Below, one piece after another: positions 52,997 through 61,704 of a stretch of 64,000 bases of DNA; positions within the stretch are counted from its first letter, which is position 1; every line of letters starts with the position of its first letter. The stretch lies in NCBI GenBank assembly GCA_019638455.1, contig JAHBTU010000001.1, positions 1,379,501 through 1,443,500 on the forward strand. Reading direction: 5' to 3'. The notes beneath the pieces are model-generated. The model saw only the letters and a program-made list of their open reading frames with translations, did not search any database and was not told where the DNA came from. This stretch comes from Saprospiraceae bacterium. GTDB lineage: Bacteria; Bacteroidota; Bacteroidia; Chitinophagales; Saprospiraceae. The translations under genes were made by a program, and so were the position numbers.

Positions 52997-54871
52997 ATGT
53001 TGAAAAAACTACTTTTTTTCGTTGTTGCGTTTGCTTTTGCACTGCCTATCGTCGCGCAACATCAACGCCGAGTGCTCATTGAAGAATTCACCAACGCTTC
53101 TTGTGGGCCTTGCGCCGCTCAAAATCCTGCCTTTAACGCCACCGTCAAAGCCAATGAGCAATATCTCACGCCCATCAAATATCAGACGAGCTGGCCCGGT
53201 TTCGACCCGATGAACCAGCAAACTCAACCTGAAGTGTTGCCTCGCGTACAATACTATGGTGTGACAGGCGTGCCCAACGGACGGCAAAACGGCATCTTGG
53301 AGATATTTCCCATGACCTCCTACAATGCCGCCACCATTCAGGCCGCATACAACACGCTCACACCGGTCACGATTGAGTTGAGTCACGAAGTCAACGCTAC
53401 CTACGACACTATCCACATCACGGTTGCCGTGAAATCCGATGAAGAGTTGACAGGCAACCTGCGGTTGCGCGTGGCGGTGCTGGAAGAAGAGATTCTTTTT
53501 GAAACAGCGCCCGGCTCCAACGGAGAAAAAGATTTCTTCCAAATCATGCGCAAGATGTTGCCCAACTCGGCTGGTACCGAAACAGGTGCTTTTGAGGCCG
53601 AAGAGGTGAAAGAATACTCGTTCTCTTGGGCTTTGAGAAACATCTACGACCTGAACCAACTGTGCGTGGCTGCATGGCTGCAAAATGATGCCACCAAGGA
53701 AGTGTATCAGTCCGAGCGCACTTTCCCGAAAGGCGACATCCCCGGTTTGGGCATCAAGATTCCTTCCGCCAGCGGCTTCGCTTGCGAGTCGGGTGTCTCG
53801 CCTTCATTCACCATGACCAACACCAGCACGGAGCCGCTCACTTCGGCCGAGCTGCGCTGGCGTGTGGGCACTGGCGCTTGGAACAACTATTCTTGGACGG
53901 GCGACCTCGGCCCCGGCGAGTCGGAAGTCATCACACTCACCGAAGTGGTTATCACTCAATCTGGCCTTGTCAATATCTCGGTGGAGCCGCTTGCGTCCAA
54001 CAACGGCATTCAGACGAACATGGTGAACCCTATTTCTACCCTTCAAATCAGGGCGATCTTGGGCGCTCCTTCTTCCACGCCGTTTGAGCAAGGTTTCCAA
54101 ATGGTGGCATTCCCTCCGGCAGGTTGGTCGTCGGAAAGTGTCACAGTGGGCACTGCCACCCATGGCTGGAAATTGTTTACGGGCGGCGGTGCCGGCAGCA
54201 CTCGCTCAGCACGTTGCAACTTCTTTGACTACGCAACGGGCCTTGCCACGCTCACAACCCCCAAATTGGACCTGAGCCAAGCAGACGGCGTGACCACACT
54301 CACTTTTGACCACGCTTACGCATACTACAGCAGCACATTTTTCGACAGCTTGCGCGTGCAGATTTCAAACGACTGCGGTGCCACTTGGCAGACGCTTTTC
54401 CACGACGGCAAAGACGGCTTGTCCACAGCCCCTCCCCAGACGGGCGCCTTCACCCCAACTGCCAGCCAGTGGGCGAACAACTCTTTTGACATCAGCCAAT
54501 TCAATGGCAGCGACCAAGTGTTGATTCGTTTTGTCGGCGAGACTGGATATGGCAACCACCTTTATATTGACAATGTGAACGTGACCGCACTCGTCAGCGT
54601 CAAAGAACTGGCGCTCAACACGTTCAGCATTCGTCCCAATCCCACTCGCGATGCCACTCAGGTTTTCTTTGGTCTTGAAAAACCCGAGAGCATCCAACTT
54701 TCCGTGTTCAATGCTCAAGGCACTTTGGTGCAAACAAAGCATTTGGGCGACTTGCCTTCGGGTGAGCACACCGTGCGCCTCGATGCCAACAGTCTGCCTG
54801 CCGGCAGCTATCGCGTGGTGCTGCAAGGCAAGGAAGGAGTGGCGACTGCCCTTTGGATGATTGTCAAATGA
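52997..54871 (+). CDS. Omp28-family T9SS cargo with thioredoxin-like and choice-of-anchor domains
   Basis: The protein is 624 residues from ATG 52997; the signal peptide ends PIVAQ. The Omp28-type thioredoxin fold comes first, with an active-site CGPC (EFTNASCGPCAAQNPAF) and a cis-Pro-like GVTGVPNG loop. An Ig-like region follows, then a choice-of-anchor/MAM-like beta sandwich (ATHGWKLFTGGGAGSTRSA ... NHLYIDNVNV) and a type A sorting domain (IRPNPTRDATQVFFG ... GSYRVVLQGK). The CxxC pair suggests thiol redox work at the surface, but Omp28 proteins have no proven enzyme activity. It is flanked by a strong terminator. Confidence 0.88.
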   Translation: MLKKLLFFVVAFAFALPIVAQHQRRVLIEEFTNASCGPCAAQNPAFNATVKANEQYLTPIKYQTSWPGFDPMNQQTQPEVLPRVQYYGVTGVPNGRQNGILEIFPMTSYNAATIQAAYNTLTPVTIELSHEVNATYDTIHITVAVKSDEELTGNLRLRVAVLEEEILFETAPGSNGEKDFFQIMRKMLPNSAGTETGAFEAEEVKEYSFSWALRNIYDLNQLCVAAWLQNDATKEVYQSERTFPKGDIPGLGIKIPSASGFACESGVSPSFTMTNTSTEPLTSAELRWRVGTGAWNNYSWTGDLGPGESEVITLTEVVITQSGLVNISVEPLASNNGIQTNMVNPISTLQIRAILGAPSSTPFEQGFQMVAFPPAGWSSESVTVGTATHGWKLFTGGGAGSTRSARCNFFDYATGLATLTTPKLDLSQADGVTTLTFDHAYAYYSSTFFDSLRVQISNDCGATWQTLFHDGKDGLSTAPPQTGAFTPTASQWANNSFDISQFNGSDQVLIRFVGETGYGNHLYIDNVNVTALVSVKELALNTFSIRPNPTRDATQVFFGLEKPESIQLSVFNAQGTLVQTKHLGDLPSGEHTVRLDANSLPAGSYRVVLQGKEGVATALWMIVK

Positions 54872-54911
54872 CGATTTAAGACCCGCACTCAGTACTTGCG
54901 AAATTTTACCA

Positions 54912-54957
54912 GCGGCGACCGTTTTGTGCGGTCGTCGCTTTTGTTTTTTTGTTTTGT
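54912..54957 (+). terminator. Terminator after the Omp28-family gene
   Basis: Arms GCGGCGACCG and CGGTCGTCGC (10 pairs, one G-T) around a 7-base loop, followed by a long T-rich run. Confidence 0.9.
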
Positions 54958-55038
54958 CCATCATCTGTACCTCACGCTGTCAAGTTTTCAGCATGGATGA
55001 AGTCTTGGTTCATTCAAAATCAGGGAGAGCAATCACGA

Positions 55039-55070
55039 GCATCTAATAAATCTTGACGAATCAAGGTATA
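55039..55070 (-). repeat. Dispersed repeat, copy D (inverted relative to A)
   Basis: GCATCTAATAAATCTTGACG then AATCAAGGTATA. It matches copy B with four changes and ends in the same GGTATA, here continuing into a promoter box. Confidence 0.7.
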
Positions 55071-55076
55071 CTTTTG
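55069..55076 (+). promoter_or_regulatory. -7 box for lpxB, overlapping repeat copy D
   Basis: TACTTTTG is a perfect match; its first two bases are the last two of the dispersed repeat. It lies 89 bases before the lpxB ATG. Confidence 0.5.
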
Positions 55077-55165
55077 CCGTCGCCGTTTTGTCGGAATACG
55101 TCCGCCATTGGTGCGCTCTTGCAGAATGGGCTGATTCTGACAGCATGACAAAAAATTGAGGAGAA

Positions 55166-56290
55166 ATGAAACTCTACATCATCGCGGGCGAAGCCTCTGG
55201 GGATTTGCACGGTTCCAATTTGATTAAGGCTTTGAAGTCGCAAAAACCTGATATCCAATGCCGCGTGTGGGGTGGCGACCTGATGCAGGCAGCTGGCGGC
55301 GAACTGGTCAAACACTACCGCGACCTCGCCTTCATGGGCTTTCTCGAAGTGGCGAAAAACCTGCGCACCATTCTCCGCAATATTGATTTCTGCAAGAAAG
55401 GCATCCTTGCCGAACAGCCCGACGCGCTGGTGCTGATAGATTACCCCGGTTTCAATCTCCGCATCGCAAAATGGGCCAAACAGCAGGGGCTGAAAGTCAT
55501 CTACTATATTTCCCCCCAAATCTGGGCTTGGCACTCTTCGCGTGTGCACGATATTCGCCGCGACGTGGACAAGATGCTGGTCATTCTACCTTTTGAGGTT
55601 GATTTTTACAATAAATACGATGTCGAGGTCGAGTTTGTCGGTCATCCCTTGCTTGATGCAATAGATAGTGAGAAGGTGACTTCAAATCACTCCCTCACTA
55701 AGAACAGCTTAGTGGCCCTCCTTCCCGGCAGCCGCCGCCAAGAGGTCCAGCGCATTTTGCCCCGAATGTTGGAGAGTACGGTTGACTTTCCCGAACACGA
55801 GTTTGCCATCGCGGGCGCTTCATCGTTGGCAGCTGAGTTTTATCAACCTTTTTTGGAAAAATATCCAAACGTGCGGCTCGTGCAAGGAGACACCTACAAC
55901 TTGTTGCGGCAGTCGAAAGCAGCGTTGGTGAAATCGGGCACTTCCACACTGGAAGCGGCGCTGCTTGGCGTGCCAGAGGTGGTGTGTTACGCTGGAAGCC
56001 CGATTTCTTTTTTTATTGCAAAAAGATTGGTCAATGTCCAGTATATCTCGCTGGTCAATTTGATTATGGACAGACCTCTTGTGCGAGAGCTGATTCAGGA
56101 TGAATTGAATAGGGAGAATATAAAAACCGCTCTCGCTGAAATTTTGAACCCTGAAAAAGCGGCGGAACTGCAGGCGGGTTATGCCGAATTGCGCGAGCGA
56201 TTGGGTCAGGGGGGGGCTTCGGAAAGGGCGGCGCAGGCGATTTTGAAGCACTTGAACAGGCAAAGTGAAATCTCGCCCAATAGCCGCTAA
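55166..56290 (+). CDS. lpxB: Lipid-A-disaccharide synthase
   Basis: The 374-residue GT19 enzyme joins UDP-2,3-diacylglucosamine and lipid X at the inner membrane to form the lipid A disaccharide. Family blocks: YIIAGEASGDLHGSNLI at the N-terminus, VLIDYPGFNLRIAKWAK, YYISPQIWAWHSSRV, LPGSRRQEVQRILP, and the donor-binding VKSGTSTLEAALLGVPEVV. Length is normal. A good ribosome site (GAGG, 8 bases upstream) supports the start. No other lpx gene is adjacent. Confidence 0.95.
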   Translation: MKLYIIAGEASGDLHGSNLIKALKSQKPDIQCRVWGGDLMQAAGGELVKHYRDLAFMGFLEVAKNLRTILRNIDFCKKGILAEQPDALVLIDYPGFNLRIAKWAKQQGLKVIYYISPQIWAWHSSRVHDIRRDVDKMLVILPFEVDFYNKYDVEVEFVGHPLLDAIDSEKVTSNHSLTKNSLVALLPGSRRQEVQRILPRMLESTVDFPEHEFAIAGASSLAAEFYQPFLEKYPNVRLVQGDTYNLLRQSKAALVKSGTSTLEAALLGVPEVVCYAGSPISFFIAKRLVNVQYISLVNLIMDRPLVRELIQDELNRENIKTALAEILNPEKAAELQAGYAELRERLGQGGASERAAQAILKHLNRQSEISPNSR

Positions 56291-56291
56291 A

Positions 56292-56335
56292 CAGGCATGG
56301 GCCATCCCATATCAAACTGGGATGGCCCACGCCTG
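56292..56335. terminator. Hairpin between convergent genes
   Basis: Perfect 12-bp arms TGGGCCATCCCA and TGGGATGGCCCA plus an outer CAGGC/GCCTG pair. Flanking T runs are weak on both strands. The core GGCCATCCC/GGGATGGCC is shared with the terminator at 31351-31394. Confidence 0.7.
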
Positions 56336-56361
56336 AAAACAAAACCGTGAGTAGAGATGGT

Positions 56362-58218
56362 TTATCTCTGCACTATAAACTTCAATGTGCGCGAGCCTTC
56401 TTTTGTAGCAATGCGCGCCAAGTAAGTGCCTGCCGCCAATCCGTTGAGGTTGAATTTCCGAATTTCGTTTGTAACCCCTTGGCGGTCTTCGATATTGACA
56501 ACCCGACCGCTCAATTCGGCGATTGTGATGGTGACATCTGTCGGTTTGTCAAAATTGAGGTCAAGATTGAGGACATCACTTGCAGGGTTGGGGAATACTT
56601 TGAACGCGGATTCCGGCAGCGGCTTGTCGTCAGTGGTGGAGAGCAGGCTGATGTACATACGCACTACAGCACTAAAATCATCGCCAAAACCACCCAAAAA
56701 CCATTGGCTGGTGTAGATGACCGTGCTGATGGTGTTGTAGTACTTGATTTTGCGGTTGAAAGCATGGTTGGTCTGCTTAGCCTCTTCGGGATAGCCAACC
56801 ATGAGGAAGTAACGCCCCCCCGTCTCAAGCGGAACCCCCGGCAAACCAGAGTCAAAATCAATAATTTCCACTTGTTGAAGTTGTCCGGGTGTAATGGTTG
56901 GTGGCGCTGAGTAATCGGCAAAACCCAACCATTCCAAACTATTCCCGGGGAAAGAGTTCAGTTCAAAATTGGAAAAATCAGGCGCTATGTCGTCGTTTAC
57001 CTTGAATAAGTAAACAGCAGCTTTTACGTCTGTAAGTAGCAATTCAGCAGGGTCGGTCGAAAATGCAAAAACGGCGTTGGTTGCTTGATATTTGTCGTTG
57101 GCGCCACTGCCCATGAGGTAATAGTTGCCAACATTCCAAGCAATATCCTGAGCGGTGCGAGTATATGATTGTGGTTCGTCCTCCTTTGCAAAGTATTCAT
57201 CGGTCACGATAAATGGGCTGCCGCCCACATTGTCGTCAGGACGCAAGTCAATGGAGTCTGCATAAACCTCATATCGAATGAGGTATTCCCCTATCGGCAG
57301 CTCCGGCGCATACAAGGTTGAAAAATCTATGGCGCTATCAACCACGCCGGGATTAAGAACAGCCACCACCACACTGTCCTCAAACAAAACTTGTTGGGTC
57401 AGGGTATTTTCCACCGCCGCTTTTACGACGATATTGGTCATTGGCTCCAATCCTTTGTTCGACAAGGTGACGAAGAAGCCAAATGTGTCCGTCGCAATTT
57501 GCGAGGCAGGTGTAGCATAGCTGGATGCAGGATAGAAAAAGTTGGTCATGGAAATATTGAACCGCGCCGTAGGGTTCACATCGTAGATTTCCACGTCGTC
57601 AAGATTCCAGAAATACTCCCAATTGCCCGTCCATTGCCACTGAACATAAACCGTGGGCTTGCCCGCAGCCACAGACGATATATCCACGACGATTTCTTCC
57701 GGGTTTTTTGACCAACGCACACCTGTGGTCAGACCGGGAAAAATAACATACTCGGTCCAGTTAGTGCCATCCGAGCTGACACGCAGCACAGCACCAGATT
57801 CGGCAGAAACAGTGTAAACACCGATATGTGCCTGAAAGGTGATGAATACTTGGTCTTTACCCGAGCAGTCAATAGCGGAAGTGGTGAGACGAGATATGTG
57901 ATTTTGGGGCAGCGCAAGTGGTTCGTCCGAGTCCAAAGTCATGAATCCGGTGGAGCTGGTTGTCGCTTTGAAAGGCTCTTGCAGATTGATGCCATCGTTG
58001 AAAATGGGCGAGCAGCCAGCGTTTGAGTTCCCAAGCAAGGGGTCTGGGCACCAGGTCCAGAGAATGTTCTGGCCAGATGCGTCGGTGGTCGTCCAACCCG
58101 CAGGGAATCCATTGGTAAAATCCTCACTCCAAAAAGGAGTGGGGACTTGGCTTTGAGACGTTAATGCAAAAAGCATTAAAAAAGCCACAGAAAAAAGCAA
58201 TTTTGATTGGTTTAGCAT
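56362..58218 (-). CDS. T9SS cargo with choice-of-anchor-type N-terminal domain
   Basis: The 618-residue protein has a signal peptide ending SQSQ. The N-terminal 210 residues form a MAM/choice-of-anchor-like sandwich (FWSEDFTNGFPAGWTTTDAS ... WNLDDVEIYDV). The middle has CARDB-like Ig repeats (NKGLEPMTNIVVKAAVEN ... DNVGGSPFIV) and a further beta domain of unknown type. The end is a type A sorting domain (VFPNPASDVLNLDLNF ... GTYLARIATK). It converges on lpxB. The role is probably adhesion or matrix building; no catalytic residue is visible. Confidence 0.85.
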   Translation of the reverse strand: MLNQSKLLFSVAFLMLFALTSQSQVPTPFWSEDFTNGFPAGWTTTDASGQNILWTWCPDPLLGNSNAGCSPIFNDGINLQEPFKATTSSTGFMTLDSDEPLALPQNHISRLTTSAIDCSGKDQVFITFQAHIGVYTVSAESGAVLRVSSDGTNWTEYVIFPGLTTGVRWSKNPEEIVVDISSVAAGKPTVYVQWQWTGNWEYFWNLDDVEIYDVNPTARFNISMTNFFYPASSYATPASQIATDTFGFFVTLSNKGLEPMTNIVVKAAVENTLTQQVLFEDSVVVAVLNPGVVDSAIDFSTLYAPELPIGEYLIRYEVYADSIDLRPDDNVGGSPFIVTDEYFAKEDEPQSYTRTAQDIAWNVGNYYLMGSGANDKYQATNAVFAFSTDPAELLLTDVKAAVYLFKVNDDIAPDFSNFELNSFPGNSLEWLGFADYSAPPTITPGQLQQVEIIDFDSGLPGVPLETGGRYFLMVGYPEEAKQTNHAFNRKIKYYNTISTVIYTSQWFLGGFGDDFSAVVRMYISLLSTTDDKPLPESAFKVFPNPASDVLNLDLNFDKPTDVTITIAELSGRVVNIEDRQGVTNEIRKFNLNGLAAGTYLARIATKEGSRTLKFIVQR

Positions 58219-58352
58219 ATCGTAGAAAGTTTAGTGTCCCCAAAAAGAAAGCAAGTCGAAGATGCAGCTCTTATGGCATTTCGGCGTAGAAATAGTCGGT
58301 TTAGACTAAAAATAGCGCATAATGGATTCCCTTTGCGCAACGACTTCGTTCG

Positions 58353-60761
58353 TCAGTTGGCCTTCTTCATCTCCTTCGCCCAGGTATCCTTCAGCGTCAC
58401 CGTACGGTTGAACACAGGCCTTTCAGCCGTCGAGTCCGGGTCAACACAGAAATAGCCGAGCCGGGTGAACTGGAATTTTTCGCCCGGACGCACCTCAGTC
58501 AATGCAGGCTCAACCAGGGCGTTCTCAACGACTTGCAGCGAATATGGGTTGAGCGTGGATTTGAAGTCCTCTTCCGCCGCAGGGTCTTCCACCTGAAAAA
58601 GGCGGTCGTAGAGCCGCACTTCGGCGGTCTTGGCCGTAGCCGCAGAAAGCCAGTGAATCACCCCCTTCACTTTGAGGCCAGAGGTGTCGCTGCCGGAGCG
58701 GCTTTCCGGGATGTAGGAACAATGTAAGGCCGTGATGTTGCCGTTCGCATCTTTCAATACTTCGTCGCAATGAATGATGTAGGCCGATTTGAGCCGCACC
58801 ATGCCGCCGGGCGAGAGGCGGAAATACTTGGGCGGCGGGTTTTCCATGAAGTCGTCGTGTTCGATGAAAATTTCTCTGGAAAAGGCGATTGGCCGGCTGC
58901 CCGCGTCCGGGTCTTCGGGGTTGTTTTCTGTCTCGAGATGCTCCACTTGGCCTTCCGGGTAGTTGGTAATCACTACTTTGAGCGGAGCGAGCACGGCGAA
59001 GCGGCGCAGCGCGATTTTGTTCAGGTGCTCGCGGATGCAAAATTCGAGCAGGGACATATCGGCCACCATCTCGCGCTTGCCCACGCCGATGCGGTCGCAA
59101 AACTCGCGGATGCTCTCTGGCGTGTAGCCGCGCCGCCGAAAACCCGAAATGGTGGGCATACGCGGGTCGTCCCAGCCGCGCACATGACCTTCCTCCACGA
59201 GTTGTTTGAGTTTGCGTTTGCTCGTGACGGCGTAGGAGAGGTTGCGACGGGCAAATTCGTATTGCTTTGAAGGGAAAATGCCGAGTTGCTCAATGCACCA
59301 GTCGTAGAGTTCGCGGTGCGGCACGAACTCCAGCGTGCAGATACTGTGGGTGATATGCTCAATGCTGTCACTTTGACCGTGCGCCCAGTCGTACATCGGG
59401 TAGATGCACCAGTCATTGCCCGTGCGGTGGTGGTGCGCGTGTTTGATGCGGTAGAGCAGCGGGTCGCGCATAATCATGTTGGGGGAGGCCATGTCAATTT
59501 TTGCCCGCAACACGCAGTGGCCGTCAGGGAATTCGCCTGCTTTCATTTTTTCAAACAAGGCGAGGTTTTCTTCGGGCGAGGTATTGCGATAGGGGCTGTC
59601 TTTGCCCGGCTCGGTAGGCGTGCCTTTCAGCGCGGCGATTTCTTCGGGCGTGGAGAAATCAACGTAGGCTTTTCCTTTCTGAATCAATACTTTGGCCCAC
59701 TCGTAGAGTTGCTGAAAATAGTCGGAGGCGTAGAAGATATTGGCGGGCTGGAAGCCCAGCCATTGCACGTCGGCGATGATGCTGTCCACATATTCGGTGT
59801 CTTCGGTGACGGGGTTGGTGTCGTCGAAGCGGAGGTTTGTTTTGCCGCCGTATTTCAGCGCAAGGTTGAAATTGAGGCAAATACTTGTGGCGTGGCCGAT
59901 GTGGAGGTAGCCGTTGGGTTCGGGGGGGAAGCGGGTTAGGATGTTTTTTTTCTTTTTCTTTTTATCTGTCTTCAAGTATTCGACGACTATTTCCTCCAAG
60001 AAATTTTCGGGCGTAGGCAATTCCGCCGGGTCTTCGGCAGAGTTGATTCTAACTATTTTTTCCCAATCAATCTGCCCCGTAGAAGTGCAGAACTCCGACA
60101 AAAATTCTCTTGTAAAAGTGTTGATTTTGCCCGCGTAAGCAGAGTCAAACGCCTCATTTCTCTCTTTTGCCTTCTTGCCGAGCGGTTCTATGATGTCAAG
60201 GTAAAGTCTTTTATCGCCAGAGATGAACTCCCAGAATTTTTGCCCGCAGTACTTGAAATACTCTCCTTTGTCAGGCTTGTTGTCGCGCCCATAGCAGCAG
60301 CCGTTTATGGCCATCACGTTCAGGTTGGAATTGCTGGTGCGAAGTGTCTTTTTTGCGTTTTTGAAATCTTGTCTCAGTTTTCCCAACTGTCGGCTGTTTC
60401 CCCAATTAGGGCCGGATTTGATAGAAACGATGTATCGAACATTGTCTTTGTCAACTTCCAAATCAATCCCCGGGATGCCGGATTTTCGCCCGTCATATAC
60501 TTTTTGATTGACGAAAATAGCGAGACCTTCCAGCCAGTCGCCAAAGATGGCTTCTTCGTGTGATGACAGATGGGCATCCACAATGTTGCGGACTATCTGT
60601 TCGGCGGTAGCGACATTTTTCGCCCTAAACAGGTATGGGTTTTTTCTTTTCAGAACATCGGTAAGTTTTAAATTGGTAAGACTGTCGAGCCTTTTTTCGT
60701 GGAAAACAGGAATGTTCTTTTCAACGTAATCAACAACGTCACTTAAATGGAGTGGATTCAT
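58353..60761 (-). CDS. glnS: Fusion: EcoO109I/PmeII-type restriction endonuclease joined to glutaminyl-tRNA synthetase
   Basis: From ATG 60761 the frame encodes 802 residues as two complete proteins in series. Residues 1-244 match EcoO109I/PmeII-type nucleases: start [16 protein letters not shown], a [10 protein letters not shown] block, and a PD-(D/E)xK-like core with D100 in GIPGIDLEV and K115 in [12 protein letters not shown]. Residues from about 252 to 802 are a full-length class I GlnRS with HIGHA (287-291), [16 protein letters not shown], the KMSKS-like [10 protein letters not shown] and [16 protein letters not shown]. The join is a Lys-rich linker (about residues 264-272). No in-frame ATG opens the GlnRS half; a TTG (ELPTPEN) is the only near candidate. 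The nuclease half is more AT-rich. The gene overlaps the upstream methyltransferase gene by 23 bases. Confidence 0.88.
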   Translation of the reverse strand: MNPLHLSDVVDYVEKNIPVFHEKRLDSLTNLKLTDVLKRKNPYLFRAKNVATAEQIVRNIVDAHLSSHEEAIFGDWLEGLAIFVNQKVYDGRKSGIPGIDLEVDKDNVRYIVSIKSGPNWGNSRQLGKLRQDFKNAKKTLRTSNSNLNVMAINGCCYGRDNKPDKGEYFKYCGQKFWEFISGDKRLYLDIIEPLGKKAKERNEAFDSAYAGKINTFTREFLSEFCTSTGQIDWEKIVRINSAEDPAELPTPENFLEEIVVEYLKTDKKKKKKNILTRFPPEPNGYLHIGHATSICLNFNLALKYGGKTNLRFDDTNPVTEDTEYVDSIIADVQWLGFQPANIFYASDYFQQLYEWAKVLIQKGKAYVDFSTPEEIAALKGTPTEPGKDSPYRNTSPEENLALFEKMKAGEFPDGHCVLRAKIDMASPNMIMRDPLLYRIKHAHHHRTGNDWCIYPMYDWAHGQSDSIEHITHSICTLEFVPHRELYDWCIEQLGIFPSKQYEFARRNLSYAVTSKRKLKQLVEEGHVRGWDDPRMPTISGFRRRGYTPESIREFCDRIGVGKREMVADMSLLEFCIREHLNKIALRRFAVLAPLKVVITNYPEGQVEHLETENNPEDPDAGSRPIAFSREIFIEHDDFMENPPPKYFRLSPGGMVRLKSAYIIHCDEVLKDANGNITALHCSYIPESRSGSDTSGLKVKGVIHWLSAATAKTAEVRLYDRLFQVEDPAAEEDFKSTLNPYSLQVVENALVEPALTEVRPGEKFQFTRLGYFCVDPDSTAERPVFNRTVTLKDTWAKEMKKAN

Positions 60762-61599
60762 ATACCGATTCAGGTTCAAAGAGATAAAGATTGACGGGTT
60801 CGATTTGTTGCTGCATCATTTGGAAGTATTCGGGAACGATTTCGATGCCGATACTATGCCGGCGCATCTGCTGTGCCACTTCGAGGGTCGTGCCAGAGCC
60901 GGCAAAGGGGTCAAGCACCGTGTCGCCTTCTTTCGTGAAAAGTTTGATAAACCATTCGGGCAGCTCCCTTGGGAAGGCTGCGCTGTGATTCTTGTTGCTG
61001 CATTCGGTGGCGAGATGGAGCACGTTGGTGGGATATACCAACTCCCTGCCGACCCAATTGGAGACGTTTTTGCCAAATCCGCTGCCGTTTTTGGCGTTGT
61101 CGCGGCGTTGGTCGGTCGCGCTCAAATTGCGCAGACGCCCTTTTGCCCAATCGCCGACCGGAACACGCACTTCGTCCTGATACATATTGAACTTCCGGTT
61201 TTTGTTGAACTGCAAGAGCCTTTCCCAGCTGTCACGGAAGCGGTTCGACCATTTTCCTGGGTAACTGTTTTTTTTATGCCAAATGAACTCTTCTGTCCAG
61301 AGCCAACCTTGTTTGCGCATCTCCAGAATCAACTCCAAAACGTAGGTGCTGCGCTCGCCCTCTGACACTTTTTCTTTGATGTTCAGGATGAAAGTGCCGT
61401 CAGGTTTCAACACGCGCAGCAGCTCTTCTCCAATCGGCAAAAACCAATTGACGTACTCTTCTGGGGTGATGCCGCCATAAGTGGATTTGCGTTGGTCGGC
61501 ATAGGGAGGAGAAGTGAAAATCAGGTCCACGGAGTTGTCGTTTAGTTTTTTCAACTCCTTGGCCGAGTCTCCAAGAATCAATCTTGTGTTGATTTGCAT
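60739..61599 (-). CDS. DNA (N4-cytosine or N6-adenine) methyltransferase of a type II R-M system
   Basis: This 286-residue methyltransferase has the catalytic motif IV first (TSPPYADQR, residues 29-37) and the SAM-binding motif I near the end ([13 protein letters not shown], 230-242). That order defines the beta class. TSPPY favours N4-cytosine, but N6-adenine is not excluded. It should protect host DNA from the nuclease encoded directly downstream; the two genes overlap by 23 bases, so they are translationally coupled. The gene is AT-rich compared with its neighbours, which suggests horizontal acquisition of the pair. No separate controller protein gene is seen. Confidence 0.9.
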   Translation of the reverse strand: MQINTRLILGDSAKELKKLNDNSVDLIFTSPPYADQRKSTYGGITPEEYVNWFLPIGEELLRVLKPDGTFILNIKEKVSEGERSTYVLELILEMRKQGWLWTEEFIWHKKNSYPGKWSNRFRDSWERLLQFNKNRKFNMYQDEVRVPVGDWAKGRLRNLSATDQRRDNAKNGSGFGKNVSNWVGRELVYPTNVLHLATECSNKNHSAAFPRELPEWFIKLFTKEGDTVLDPFAGSGTTLEVAQQMRRHSIGIEIVPEYFQMMQQQIEPVNLYLFEPESVYESTPFK

Positions 61600-61704
61600 T
61601 TCAAACTTTTCCGCAAAACTCTTGAAATTGTCTGGCCTTTAAAACTTTTTATTGCGTTTACTTTCGATAGACTTCGGATTTTGCACGAAAGCCCGAACAC
61701 TTCC

